Below are positions 1-11,000 of a stretch of DNA of 64,000 nt, piece after piece. Both the position numbers and the translations under genes were made by a program. Origin of the DNA: Isoetes taiwanensis (taxonomy: Eukaryota > Streptophyta > Lycopodiopsida > Isoetales > Isoetaceae); the NCBI GenBank assembly GCA_021234155.1, contig JAJEKV010000021.1, forward strand, positions 15,513,563 to 15,577,562. Direction: 5' to 3'. The notes beneath the pieces were generated by a model. The model saw only the letters and a program-made list of their open reading frames with translations. It made no database searches and was not told the origin of the DNA. How positions within the stretch are numbered: the first letter of the stretch is position 1; each line of letters starts with the position of its first letter.

Positions 1-1018
1 TGCCATGATTCACCTCTCGCCGAACACTTTGGAGTAGCCAAGGCTCTTGAACTTATTAGTCGAGAGTTGGTGGCCGTGTCTTCGCCGCCTGGTCAAGCTT
101 TTATTCGATTCGCGGACATCCGGCCACGAGCCAAGGTTCCAAGGCATCTTCCTCATGGCCTCGCTTCAGCCTTTTTACCGGCCCACCGGGTCCTTGAAGA
201 GTATTTCATGGGATTTTATTGTCGAGCTTCCATCTTCCTGTGGCCATGATGCCATCCTTGTTGTTGTTGACCGCTTTTTCCAAGATGGCACATTTCATTT
301 CTTGCAAAGACTCTATCTCTAGTGAGCCACAAATGTTCTCTTGCTTCTCGAGAGGTGGTTCGACTCCATGGCTTACCGGATATTATTGTCGGTGTTCCGC
401 GGCCTCAATTTGTTGCCGCTTTTTGAAAGCGCCTATTGCAACTCTTGCATGTGGAACGCTCGCTCTCTTCCTCGACATCATCCGTAGACCAATGGACAGT
501 GGAGCGCACTAATCAAACCCTTGAGCAGATTTATTGCGATGCTTCATCAATTATCGCCAGGATGATGACGGGTTGATTGGCTACCGCCGCGTACTTTGCT
601 TATAATACTTCCGCCCATGCCTCCACAGGCCGCACTGCTTCTTTATTAATTTCCCGCATGCATCCCCTGGTCTTTGATTGCTCATGGGTATTACTCGGTC
701 AATCCCAAAGCCGGGGACTGGCTCGAGAAGTTCAAGATGCTTCGGATGATCTTCAAAGACCATCTTCTCCGTGCCCAAGCACGTTATCGCCATCATGTAG
801 ATCAGCAGATCGCCGACGCTCCTCATTTTGTAGTTGGTGATCTTGTTTGGCTCTTGCGTCGGGATTTGCTGACAGCTCGCCCTTGTAACAAGCTCGACTA
901 CCGGCGCTTAGGTCCCTATCGGATCATTGAACGAGTTGGTGATGCTGCTTTCCGTCTGGCGCTTCCGCCATCAGTCCGGCTTCACCCAGTGTTTCATGTG
1001 TCTTTTGGCGCATGAGGG
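1..1018 (+). pseudogene. Family Y chromovirus integrase fragment
   Basis: This is the 3' part of a Ty3/gypsy pol gene. The first ~850 bases match the intact-looking integrase at 30503-30903, but the frame is broken repeatedly. An open stretch at 674-1015 reads the integrase C-terminal region, with VGDLVWLLRRDL and the GPY/F-type motif RRLGPYRIIERVGDAAFRLALP, ending at LHPVFHVSFGA, where a chromodomain would normally follow. Catalytic regions are present only as shifted pieces. Most differences from the sister copy fall where that copy has CTG or CAG, so part of the damage is probably technical. The upstream zinc-binding region and RT lie outside the window or are lost. Family assignment is secure; an active gene is not supported. 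Confidence 0.85.
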
Positions 1019-1080
1019 CTAGCAATGAGATTGAAGGAAATACGACAAGAAACTCCCTCGAACAAAACCGGAAGAGGCGC

Positions 1081-1297
1081 AGTACATTCTGCGGATCGCA
1101 CCGCTTCTTGCTCCAGCCCCTTCTCGCCCCTGCTCCAGCTTGGTCCTGCTCATGTTCATGTTCCTGCTCATGCTTTTGTGGAGGTTTCTTCATGCCCTCA
1201 GTTTCGTATCGCGAAGATTTCTCTTCGCGAGTTTGATAAATCTAGAAGGCAAGATCCAAGTTCAGTGTTTGCAATCCAGGTTCACCCATCGGCTACC
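1081..1297 (+). repeat. Family Y protease-RT spacer segment, out of order
   Basis: This segment, rich in GCTCCAG/CATGTTC words, matches 44850-45115. There it lies between the protease and reverse transcriptase parts of family Y. Shared words include TTTTGTGGAGGTTTCTTCATG and TTTGATAAATCTAGAAGGC. Here it follows an integrase fragment instead, so the order is rearranged. It encodes a low-complexity Ala/Pro-rich linker with a segment reading FDKSRRQDPSS. Confidence 0.7.
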
Positions 1298-1336
1298 ACT
1301 CCATAGGTAGTGGGTTCGAGTCCCGTCCAGACCCTT
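1289..1336 (+). other. tRNA-like T-arm (Pol III B-box) sequence
   Basis: The sequence GGGTTCGAGTCCCGTCC matches the B-box/T-arm consensus GGTTCRANNCC. It is preceded by a small inverted repeat (CTACCACTCCATAGGTAG). No complete tRNA cloverleaf can be built, so this is more likely a SINE-like or tRNA-derived scrap. It abuts the LTR fragment that follows. Confidence 0.35.
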
Positions 1337-1346
1337 AAATGTGACA

Positions 1347-1730
1347 GTAGAACCTAAATGCATGTGCGACACTTGGCGCGATCTCATCCATTGGAGTGGC
1401 GCGATCCTGACCGTTGGTTTAGATATATAAGGAGGCACCTCCTTCTTGTCAAACCATTCCGGTTCAACGCCGGGCCTTTTGAGCCTTCTAGGCATCCGCC
1501 CAGATTCCCGCTTGCCTTCTGCTATTGTATTCTTGTTTCCCTGCTCATATATCGGATTCTTTTGCCGATCTTGGCGATTTCTTCCAGTGATTTTGGCGTA
1601 TTTTCCACGATTTTCCTTTGTTTTCGAAAGTAGGTTCATGACAGTTTGAACCGGAATCCCTTACCGGTTCTTGTATGCTCTGATCCTAAACATTTTTTTG
1701 CTCATAGTTGGTGATTTTATATCTATGGAG
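1347..1730 (+). repeat. Family Y LTR fragment with leader
   Basis: This matches the LTR at 31940-32326. It contains the promoter-like box ATATATAAGGAGG near 1425 and the tail TTTGCTCATAGTTGGTGA. Similarity continues past the LTR to ATCTATGGAG, the first codons of gag in the other copy, then stops at 1730. The 5' part of the LTR is missing and replaced by the tRNA-like sequence. Confidence 0.8.
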
Positions 1731-1997
1731 TGTTTGGGGTCTGTGTTCGGGAACTCCTGGAAGACAGCCCTCTGTGAGGACCCGTGGATCTAACAGGAGA
1801 GTCCGGGGGACTATGTCACGCGGGATTTGCAAGAAGAGAAGAAGAAGAAGAAAACAGAACAAATGAGAGGAAAATGATAAGCTTCCTTGATATCAATGAT
1901 GAACATACATGAGCTCTCGCAATAGAGAGAAGAACTGAAAGGAGACAAGACTCAAAACTCATCTAGCCATCATATGCTAGCTCTACTCATATATATA
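1731..1997. other. Unassigned stretch with GAA-rich tract
   Basis: No gene is recognised. It holds a purine run (AAGAAGAGAAGAAGAAGAAG, about 1831-1855) and AT-rich sequence up to the left end of the DNA transposon. Confidence 0.3.
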
Positions 1998-1998
1998 G

Positions 1999-2022
1999 GG
2001 GTAAAAGAAAGCTAGGGTGTCT
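1999..2022 (+). repeat. Left TIR of DNA transposon copy 1
   Basis: It begins GGGTAAAAGAAAGC and is an exact inverted match to 11001-11024. It is followed directly by an 18-bp perfect palindrome, TACATTTGGCCAAATGTA (2023-2040). Confidence 0.85.
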
Positions 2023-2040
2023 TACATTTGGCCAAATGTA
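2023..2040. repeat. Subterminal palindrome, left end
   Basis: TACATTTGGCCAAATGTA is self-complementary and touches the left TIR. A longer palindrome sits next to the right TIR, so both ends have the same TIR-plus-hairpin layout. Confidence 0.8.
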
Positions 2041-2365
2041 GAGTAAGAGATGTATCACATTTCAAATACATAACCGTTTTTTCAGTATGTACATAATAGC
2101 TATATTATGGAATCTTTTTTTCGAACTACTTGCCACGCCAATTAAAAACGCAATCATGAAGCGATTTCACCCCCCGCCAGAACCACTCCAAGAAACGCCG
2201 AACGCTAGGAGAATTTCCCACTTTCTCGGCTAAAACTTCCAGCCTCCGATTTTCCTTCTTGCCGTAATTCCTCCAAATAACCCTAAACCACGCAAGAACC
2301 ATGATGAACAACGGCGGAACGTAAAATGGCGCAAGAAGATTGCAATATCGAATGTGACAAAGAAA

Positions 2366-5300
2366 ATGAAGCGTAAGATTGATGAAATTTGTAAATTTAT
2401 ATATGATCGTGTTCAAGATTTACGCCCCGTGCAAAGGAGAGCTTTAGCAGTTGAAAACCGCTCGATGAAAGGTCGCACTTTTTTTGAACCCGCCATTGGA
2501 AATCCAAATGAAGCAATTCTCAAGGATACTATGCTAAAAATATCCGTGGAAGGTCTCAAGTAGAAGTGAAAAGAGCAAATAGCAATGATAAATTAGCAAA
2601 TAAGCATTCCCCTCATATCAATGATTGTTGGTGAGAATGGAAAACTCGTGCAAAAAGGAGTAGCCTCCGCAATTCTTCAAGTGCAAGCAAGAAACCTCAC
2701 AAAGCCGCAATTAGAAGAAAGCCGGATGTCATTATCAAAAGCTAATATGTGGGCACCGGGCAGAAGGCAACCCAGGCGCACATGCTTCCTAATCAACCAA
2801 ACAATTGGTAAATGAGTTTTGGTTAACCCACACAAAAAACTTCTCCAAAGTACGTGGATGTCGAAGAAAAGGACACTTCCAATCCAGCTTTTGACATGCC
2901 CCGTGTCAGTTTTAAGTCTTTAATCCTCTTTCTTGCAAGCTTGATAGAAGCTAGCTTATGTGCATCCCGGATAAGTTTAGTAATCCTATTTGCATTCCAT
3001 GTAAGGGATGTATCTGATATACATTGTAGTACATCCAACTACAATAATTATATTTTTACACTTGAGGTACCGAATGGGCTATGTTTAACAGAAAGTACTT
3101 GGATGTACTTCCAGCTACATCCAATGTGGCATAAGGCGTAAAATGTGTTGAAAGTCAGCCGTTATTATTATAGTCTTGCTTTTTGTAGTTCCTAAGTACA
3201 TTATAGTACATTTTAAGCCTTTTCATCTCGTGATAGTCTTTAAAGATAGGGTGATACATAAAAGTATTTAAATATACTTCCTTCCATAAGAAAAGTATGA
3301 AATACATACATCCTAATACGTTGATAATCGCCTCAGGACTGGTTACATATTGAGTTTTTTATGTACATCCGAACTCTTTGAGTACATTATTTATACATTT
3401 GTACATATCATGTACGTGGTATGTATGATGGTGTGGTATAGTAGTTGAATGTATATCAAATCATGATCCGAAAAGCCATAGAACTAATGCAATGTCTCGC
3501 AACATCTTTGAATTCGTAAGTAGTTCTAATTTATATCTTACTTATACATGCCATTTTTTTCCTTGCAGAGAGTGAATTGTATGAGATGTTCAAAGATGAA
3601 CATCCCGAAGTGAAGATTAGCATCGAAAAGTTCGAGCCGCTTTAAGCCTCACGCGGTGTGAGAAGGTTGAAAGAGAGGAACACATGCCGCCGCGGAAGCA
3701 TGAACAAGCCGATCTATACAGAAAGCTTTTAGCCCCCGAGGAGCAAATTTCATGCCAACCGCATATGTTCTTGTGGTGTTTGTGCAGCAGATGAGAACAA
3801 TGGCGCCCCGCCAAGCTCCTTCTAAAACATTTCAAAATGTTGGTGCTATGTGGAGAGCTACGGTGGCCTGCGGATAAGGAAGGCTAAGAGTGGCATAGTT
3901 TGGACCGCGGTGAAGGGAGAGTGCCGAACCGTGGGCAATCAAAATATTCAAATCATTCTAAGGAGAAAGAGTCGCAGAATGAGAACATTGAATGGCAAGT
4001 TTACAAGCACGCGAACTAACCTTCCAAAGCCGGCACTTCAAGGAGGTTGAAGCTTGTTACCGAAAAGCCGGACTCCGTGTACATTGCTTGACAAGATGTT
4101 TCAAAGACCTTACAAAGTTCACTATTCACAACTTTTCAAAGTTGGCGTGAGCAAACAATTCAGAAATCAAATCAAAATTTGAGGGATGATTCTGCTTTTG
4201 TCGGAATGGACTTTGCAGAGAACTACACTTTGCAGCCATTCAGGGAAGTTCACCGAAAGATTGGAACAATGACCGATAACTATTCCGGTGCATATAACCA
4301 TGATGAAAGTCAATGGCGAAATGAAAAACTGCTCATTTGTATGTTTCGGCGTTATGAAGCATGATGCTTTCTTTGTTCAGCCGCACTCAAGAAGCACCAT
4401 ATTTGGATGATGCAAAAGGTTTTGGCCACATCAAATACCATGTCATGTGGTCCGATGGGTGTGTCGCCTCAGTTTAAGTGTTCTCGAGCCTTTTATTTGA
4501 ATGTGGCCCAATATTATAAACAGTATAAAATTAGGATGCAAAGGGAATTATTTTGGCTCGTGCCATGGAAAAGGAGAACATGATGGGCGTGCCGCTTTGG
4601 AGAAAAGGTTCCTAGCGCATGACGAGCAAAGGAAAGAGAATGGTGTTCCGATTTTGGGTGCCAACTCGCTTGCACTTTGGTCGTGACAAAAGAAGTGCAA
4701 AATGGACAGAGTCATATGGGAGGTGATGGCGTAAGACATTAACAGGACCCCCTCGCTCGATTGTGAGACATTGCCCGGTACTCTAGCTATACATTGTGTG
4801 TTCGCTATTAATCCAAATTTACCCAACACTTGTCATGTATAGATCCCCTCAGCCATGTTTTTGCAATGGTTGCTTGAATTTCGTGATGGGGAGAATGTGA
4901 GAATCTCGAGCATTGTGGTGCATGGAAGCTGCACAACCGGAGCCTAGTTCGCCCCAGTCGACATCTAACAAGAAGAGCTAGTTGGTTTTTTATGCACCGA
5001 TGAGCAAGAACTATCCGGATGTACTCCAAATTGGAGACATATTTGCATCTTTTGCTGCCCCAGTGGAATCATGAAAATGTTCCATACTTCGGCCCTCCTA
5101 TGCGAAGGAGATGCATATTCTTCGAAGATGTGATTGACGACTATGGAAATAGAATGCCGGCTGGGTGATTGGGTTATAGCTGGTCATTACTATCAACCGC
5201 TACAAGGCACAAAGCACAAGTACAAGTTGCTGGATGACAAAATAGTATTGGTACCAAATGAATCAGAATTGAGCAAAGTTCACGATGCAAAGAGGTCAAG

Positions 5301-5400
5301 CATAAGTTGAAGGGGCACGATCAAGATATATGATCACACGAGAGGTGCATGACATGCTTATATCAAGCCTCCACCGAGATTGTTGAGTGCACATGACTAA
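2366..5400 (+). pseudogene. DDE-like transposase of copy 1, frame-broken
   Basis: Pieces of a large protein are spread over three frames. They include a helical, Lys-rich start (about 2366-2560), a segment reading FKDEHPEVKISIEKFE (about 3590), MDFAENYTLQ (about 4206), WSDGC followed by a broken QFKCSRAFYLN (about 4448), and FGSCHGKGEHDGRAALEKRF (4557-4616). The C-terminal stretch GDWVIAGHYYQPLQGTKHKY is near 5165. The conserved acids in DFAENY, WSDG and the region after HGKGEHDG are likely the DDE catalytic set of an RNase H-fold transposase. I recognise these motifs from uncharacterised transposase-like proteins of animals and plants; the exact superfamily is uncertain. The same motifs occur in copy 2 at 54309-57003. 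The start codon and introns cannot be fixed, and there is no intact frame. Confidence 0.7.
3020..3430. repeat. GTACAT-motif cluster, left side
   Basis: The words GTACAT, TACATTT and their complements recur many times within about 400 bp. A matching cluster lies at 9040-9330 in the right half of the same transposon. They may be binding sites or simple sequence drift. Confidence 0.4.
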
Positions 5401-5445
5401 GTTCTCAGACAAAGGAACTTTCATATTTGCCATCATCTTCTGCTA

Positions 5446-5991
5446 TGTTGAGAAAACTAGTCGATTGTCAGTAAGTTTTTGTTATTTACTTATTTTTTAA
5501 TCAAGTGCATTTTGATACTTCAATTTCAAAGATCACTGCATATCTTCTCGTGACCAAGCAAAATGTATATCATAAAGTACAAAATGTTTATCAATTGTTG
5601 CATGAAGAAGTTAAACTAGTCTGTGGTTATGTTGAGAAAACTAGTCGATTGTCGCAAGTTTTTCTTATTTACTTATTTTTAACTGATGTGCATTTTGATA
5701 CTTAAATTTCAAAGATCACACAATATCTTCTCGTTTCCAAGCACAATGTATATCGAAAAGTACAAAATGTTTATCAATTGTTGCATGAAGAAGTTAAACT
5801 AGTCTGTGTTATGTTGAGAAAACTAGTCGATTGCTGCAAGTTTTTTCTTATTTACTTATTTTTTAATCTGAAGTGCATTTTGATACTTAAATTTCAGTAT
5901 CACACAATATCTTCTGTTTCCAAGCACAATGTATATCAGAAAGTACAAAATGTTCATCAATTGTTGCATGAAGAAGTTAAACTAGTCTGTG
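5446..5991 (+). repeat. Three tandem copies of a ~183-bp unit
   Basis: Units begin at 5446, 5631 and 5813 with GTTGAGAAAACTAGTCGATT and end in AAGTTAAACTAGTCTGTG. They differ mainly by small indels. The array lies between the 3' end of the transposase and the end of the minus-strand cargo. Confidence 0.9.
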
Positions 5992-6231
5992 AACTTGTTC
6001 TGTTATAATGGATATCAATAGCTTTTCTTTTGATTCATGAAACAAAGAAGAAAGTGGAACATGTATGGAGACAAAAACTCTTGTATTACATATCACAAGA
6101 TATACAACCTGGTCATATCATATATGATGCCAATATATACAAGTCTGTTGTTCATGTTTTATATTAACATTAATTTACATTCAAAATCTGGTCACAGCCG
6201 ATGTGAAGCCAGTACATACTATTCTGCTGTT

Positions 6232-6990
6232 TTAATATGTTACTTTCTTGCAGCTTGTCCATAGCCTGGACATGCCATCTCTGTCACTGTAGCCCTCTGA
6301 AAGCATTTGCCTCCAAACAGTTGTTGTTAGTACATCGGATGGATTGCGTAAAGGATTCTGCTTCACATACTGTTGCAGGTCTGGTGCTATCAACAAACCC
6401 TCTAGCCATGGTTTCAGAAGTGTCAAGAGACCTGTGTCTTCAACATCACTTTCCTGCCATGAAGGTGGGCATATGCAATTTTCGTTGGGATTGAAGAGCA
6501 TCTTGTACTCGGAGTCGTCTACTATTAGTGTGTTGCTGTTATTCCTGTCTGGATACTTCTCGTATATAAACTCAATTGGCTTCGTGATACAAAGGTTTAT
6601 CTTCACTTGTCGCAATCCCAAAGGCAGCCCAAACAATGGTTTCCATCAAAGGTGAACCTTAAGTCCCTTATCCGCCATTGTCAAGATTTTATCCACTACT
6701 CTTGATAGGTTCCATGGAGCTATTGATGACCATATTCCTACTTCAAAGTGTTCAAATACAAATTCCGTGAATTCGCCTAGGTGGGGCCTTAAAACAACAC
6801 TTTCTTGCCTATTATGTCATAATTTCCAACTAGTCGATCATCCGATACCAAAGTCCTATGTATTTGTTTTGCCAAAACATTATTGATATCAAACACTATC
6901 AACCTTTTCTCACACCTGATATGAAAGAACATGCAATTTATCAATAAAGTATGGTGGAGTTGAATAAAAGAGATTGTATTCAAATTCAAT
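6232..6990 (-). pseudogene. FCP1/NIF-like HAD domain, transposon cargo copy 1
   Basis: Minus-strand pieces give the full motif order of an FCP1-homology (NLI-interacting factor-like) domain. KRLIVFDINNVLAK (about 6900) is motif I. RPHLGEFTEFVFEHFEVGIWSS (6740-6800 region) is the typical middle block. IVDDSEYKMLFNP (about 6500) is the motif containing the conserved Asp pair, followed by LLKPWLEGLLIAPDLQQYV. Motif I reads DxN rather than DxD, a variant I associate with plant FCP1-like proteins; loss of the second Asp may reduce phosphatase activity. A stop and frame change split the middle. It is the last cargo module, and copy 2 has an equivalent at 58845-59584. Confidence 0.75.
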
Positions 6991-7289
6991 GAAAAAATGT
7001 GTATTTTATAATCAAATAGTGTTTAGCATTGACAATAGGGAGAGGTCGTTTAGCAACATTTATTAGTACCCGTGTGGTCTAATAGGTTCTAAAAGCATTT
7101 GAATGTGGTCTAACTCCTGAAGTAGTGCTCGGTGAGAACATCACGACGATCGATGCATACTTTGTCAAGAACCGCTTCGGGTAATCTGCAAATGTGACAA
7201 CAATACTTACATAATAAGTATTAAAACCATTTGTTTGCAAGACAAAAGAAGTGAGACACTCACATTGGTAGTTTTACACACACCCATCG

Positions 7290-8153
7290 TGGTCTACAAA
7301 CTTCGCATATAAGCCGCAACATAGAGGCCACATGAATCCCCATCTTTCCTCATTGTGGACACTTATGAATCTTCACAACCGGTGAAGGATTTTGTCCATG
7401 CTTCAAAAAGTGGGACACTCGACACAACCGCACAGGCCATAGTGAGGATATGGAGCCCGCAAAAGACCGTGATCTATTTTGTAGCAAATGAATGAAAGAA
7501 GCCGCTAACATGGTATCCAATCTACTCAATATTAATAAAAGGAGATGTGAAATACAAAATACCTCTTAAGTGCAAGCATGTCAACGCCAATGTCCTCTGC
7601 AGAATTGAAGATCCAATGTTGATGGTGTTCTTACTCTTAGTAAGTGCCATGTTGAAGATGGCCAAAGTGTGATGTTCAGTAACTCTACATAGCATTGGAA
7701 TCATGATCCATCTGCACTTCAGCCAATTTATCCCTGTAAGAGCTACCTTTACAATATCTCTTCCACGCCGGAGGTCGCCATAGATTTATCTTTTTTCGCT
7801 TGCCTTGGCCCATGCCGCAAATTCCATGAAGTCGTCCTATGGGAAGAACCGACGCCGGCCTTCTTATCATCCGAACACGAGAGTCGCAGTGTACCTATAA
7901 CAAGTTGAAAAGGATACAATTACTAACTTGACTTACACATACAAATGAACAAGTTCAAAGTCCAGTACTTGGCATACATATCCACATGCCGGTTGGAAAA
8001 TTTCCCCACATCCATGTCCAGCACATCTTGTTCAAATAAATAACACTCCATTTCAGGCAAAGATCCTGGGAAAATCCTTGCCTTCTTGAGCTTCATCATT
8101 CGGTTCAGCAAGGCATCGTATGGCCTGTATTCAGAACTGCAGTCTGGGTTCAA
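7290..8153 (-). pseudogene. Ulp1-like (C48) cysteine protease, transposon cargo copy 1
   Basis: Read on the minus strand, an N-terminal part runs at 8153-7923 and 7870-7685. Then comes EHHTLAIFNMALTKSKNTIN (7704-7522), resembling the catalytic-His strand (HW/HH followed by a hydrophobic strand) of Ulp1 proteases. Finally DGDSCGLYVAAYMRS (plus-strand 7297-7345) matches the catalytic-Cys motif, normally xDCGxxV. These enzymes remove SUMO or related modifiers. Ulp1 domains are known passengers in some plant DNA transposons. The pieces are in different frames and may be exons or error-broken. The catalytic Asp was not placed. It lies between the coiled N-terminal part and the FCP1-like domain of the same strand. 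Confidence 0.6.
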
Positions 8154-8269
8154 TGACCACTACATTTACACAAATCATCTACATTCGTCTACTACTATCC
8201 ATATTATTTTAAAGTTTTTAACTTGGATACTAGATGTAGAAAAATGTAAGAAATGTAGATCAAGTTACC

Positions 8270-8460
8270 TGTAGAGATCATTCTTCTGCTCTGCTGATAC
8301 TGTTTTCTCGGAGTCAGTATCCATTTCCTTCCCTACTTTTTTGGTTTCCTCACTCAGATTCTTATTAGGTCCAGAATCCTCGTCTGCAACCTCTTCTGAT
8401 TTCTCATTGTCGAAATTTCAAATGTCCCCTTTGCTATGTCGGCAAAGTTTTGACACAAAC
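8270..8460 (-). other. Acidic Lys/Glu/Ser-rich linker of the cargo gene
   Basis: On the minus strand this reads NEKSEEVADEDSGPNKNLSE and continues with Lys/Glu/Thr-rich sequence ending SAEQKNDLYR. It is a disordered, charged segment just upstream of the Ulp1-like part and could be a linker of the same protein. Confidence 0.5.
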
Positions 8461-9039
8461 TTAAAAGTATAGGGCTCTACATCTTGATGCTCGGAATATT
8501 CCTCTTCATTAGGACCTCGTGAAACATAGGATGTCATGGATTTCTCAATTTCAGACACTAAAATAAAATGCTTTCTTACCGCTTTCTACCGCTTCAATTA
8601 TCTTCTTCTCGTGGCTTTTTAGGCGGGAGTTCTTCTTTGAGTCACATCTTCGCCGCCGCTTTTACTTTTGAAGATGTGGCCTTAGCCTCGCCCCTCAATC
8701 TCTCGAAGTTCCTCGCCATAACTGAATGTCACCATGCACTGGTGCCAGCCTCAACCTCAGACACCGCTAGAATAGTGATTTTGCTTTTTCCTTCAATCAC
8801 CGCTTTCCCTCGGCTACATCTTGCACCTCAATTTTCTTTGGAACCTCCAAAACCGTGGAAAACCGAACCAAGAATAAGAAATTGCTTCCTCCGACACAAT
8901 GCAAATCGAATTTGAAAACAAGCGCACTCGACTGCGTGGTGTAATTTCGCTCCAAGAGTTTTTGGCACTTTGAAGCTCGAAAATAAATCACATAACAAAT
9001 GATATCGGTCTCAAACTAATCGGGCTCTAACCGTTCAGT

Positions 9040-9450
9040 ACATATCAATAGTCAGACATATTACTAGAACTCGATCTACATTGAAGTACTTTGAGTACAT
9101 ACATATGTAAACAGCCTATTTATCCGATGGAATGTACATGTAATGTACATGAATGTGCTCCAATGTATGCACATGTACACATCACACAAGACATAAAATA
9201 CCTCTAAATGTTCTCGCCACAAAACTCAAGACACAACTCCTAATTTTATGTATTTAAGTTCTACATTTAGGACCCTACACCGTGGAATGTACAACATGTA
9301 TGTAAGAAACACATATATATATGACATGCAAGCCAAGGAACTATAAGTATAAAATAACCAAGACACTCCTACATGCTGTAGCAAAACCTTAAGTGCAAAG
9401 AATCTACATGTAAATGGATTCTACATGTAAATGGATTCTACATTGCAAGT
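9040..9450. repeat. GTACAT-motif cluster and 18-bp duplication, right side
   Basis: GTACAT and TGTACA words recur at 9040-9330. At 9407-9442 the unit TCTACATGTAAATGGAT is repeated in tandem. This mirrors the left cluster at 3020-3430. Confidence 0.45.
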
Positions 9451-9650
9451 AATCCCGGTGCAAAGAAATTGAACATAAATCATGAAATACCGCTACCTCC
9501 GCAGTACACACCTGGTCTTTGAAATGTTATCGCCCCATTTGCATGCTCTTGGGCAGATAGTCCAAAGTAGAAATAGAATATGAGAAACGTAAGATATGAA
9601 ATGAATGCTCGCATGGAGCAACTAGGATAGGTTCATTATTAGCAAAGCCA

Positions 9651-10500
9651 TTAATGCAAAACACACATCCATGCACGATATGAATTTTTCTTCACCGGAG
9701 AGATCACTAAGCTTGTTTTGGGTGAAGGAGAATCGCCGCAATGCATCATGTACTTATGCATATCATCAAGCCGCCTCCTCAAAGACTCAAACCGAACTTT
9801 GTGGGCCTCCTCAAGTTCTCGCAATCCTCTTTTCACATAACTCCTTCTCCCCTAATGGCTTTCTCCAATGGCTCCCGAATTCTCTTCAAGATTTCTTCCT
9901 TCCCCGCTTTATCTCTCATCAAAAGTCTACCTCCCCGCACATGTTTTGATGTCTCTTTATTCTCATGAAGGCCGCCGAGAACACTATTGATGTCTTCTTG
10001 TATCCGTATAGGTCCTCTTCATGTCCATCCTTTCTTCCCCGAATCTTATTTATATTGTCACGCAATTCTCGCTCACTGGATTTTCAGCTTCTTCAACCTT
10101 GATGTGCCGCTAATTAACTCTCCATGACACCAAGGTAAATGTAGAAGTTTCTCGCAAATTCAAGCTCTTCCTTAGGGTAAAATCCTTTGCTGAAATTTAG
10201 GAACCTTGATGTGGATTTAGAGGTCGCAATTTCTTCAGAATAGCAGATTCTTTTGCTCCTCCCTTTGCCAAATCTTTTGGCCAAAACTTTAAAAGTATCC
10301 CAATCTACTTTTTACCACAATTGAAGGGCAAATGCACGAGCAAAGTACTTCGTGTACATGGCGATTTGTGACCTCCCGCTTACCAAAAACAATTTCATAA
10401 TGTTTGTAGAAGTTCTCGGCCCACTCGGCTTCACGCTAGATTCTTTGAACCCCGTGATGTCTTTGGGCCCCCATCGCCAATCCATTATCCGTTGTAACTG
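9651..10500 (-). pseudogene. N-terminal and coiled-coil part of copy 1 cargo
   Basis: Minus-strand pieces start near 10488 with MDWRWGPKDITGFKES, then AEWAENFYKHYEIVFGKREV, WDTFKVLAKRFGKG and FYPKEELEFARNFYIYLG. A charged helical segment at 9836-9651 reads ELEEAHKVRFESLRRRLDDM. The order resembles the first gene at 61503-61099 of copy 2 (MEAWSADDFHTIRG ... VKPHEEEAWLEN). No family is recognised. It is probably the 5' end of the gene or gene set leading to the Ulp1-like and FCP1-like modules. Confidence 0.45.
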
Positions 10501-10962
10501 AAAAATTTCATCCGTGATTTACACATCTTACATGCTTTGCTTCCACAACAAATGGTTCTTCACAAATAAGTCTTCTTTTTGGCCCGGTTCCTCGAAGTTT
10601 GAACCTTCCTCTTGTTTTTTTCGGCTTTCTTGCTAGAATCGGCTATTTTCAAATTTTTTGTTTAATCTGGGTGACTTCCCGGAGGCAAAGGCCCATTGCT
10701 TGGATTTTGGGCAAGGATTTCGAGGAAGAAGAATAGTTATGGCCGAATTACTTCGTTGATCACTTTAAAACACGTAAAATTGAACGGGCGCAAATTTTTT
10801 TCCTAAACAGAAACACTTCGCATCTCCTCCTAAAAATTGCAATGAAGGTCCGCTCACGTTGCCATCGCCACTCATAATTTTGAATTGTTGACGTGGCTAC
10901 TCCTAATCATTACATATCCCAACTAACTAAAATTCAAAAAAATAACAAAAACGGGTGCCTAC

Positions 10963-10993
10963 ATGCCCTACATTATACATAATGTAAGGGCAT
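10963..10993. repeat. Subterminal palindrome, right end
   Basis: A near-perfect palindrome has arms ATGCCCTACATTAT and ATAATGTAAGGGCAT. It lies next to the right TIR, matching the arrangement at the left end. Confidence 0.75.
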
Positions 10994-11000
10994 TTTTTTT

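Noticed and set aside
5446-5991. CRISPR or satellite array
   Set aside because: Only three directly adjoining ~183-bp units with no unique spacers.
8568-8915. 115-codon plus-strand ORF
   Set aside because: Opposite to the cargo block of transposon copy 1; Ser/Leu-rich shadow without domain.
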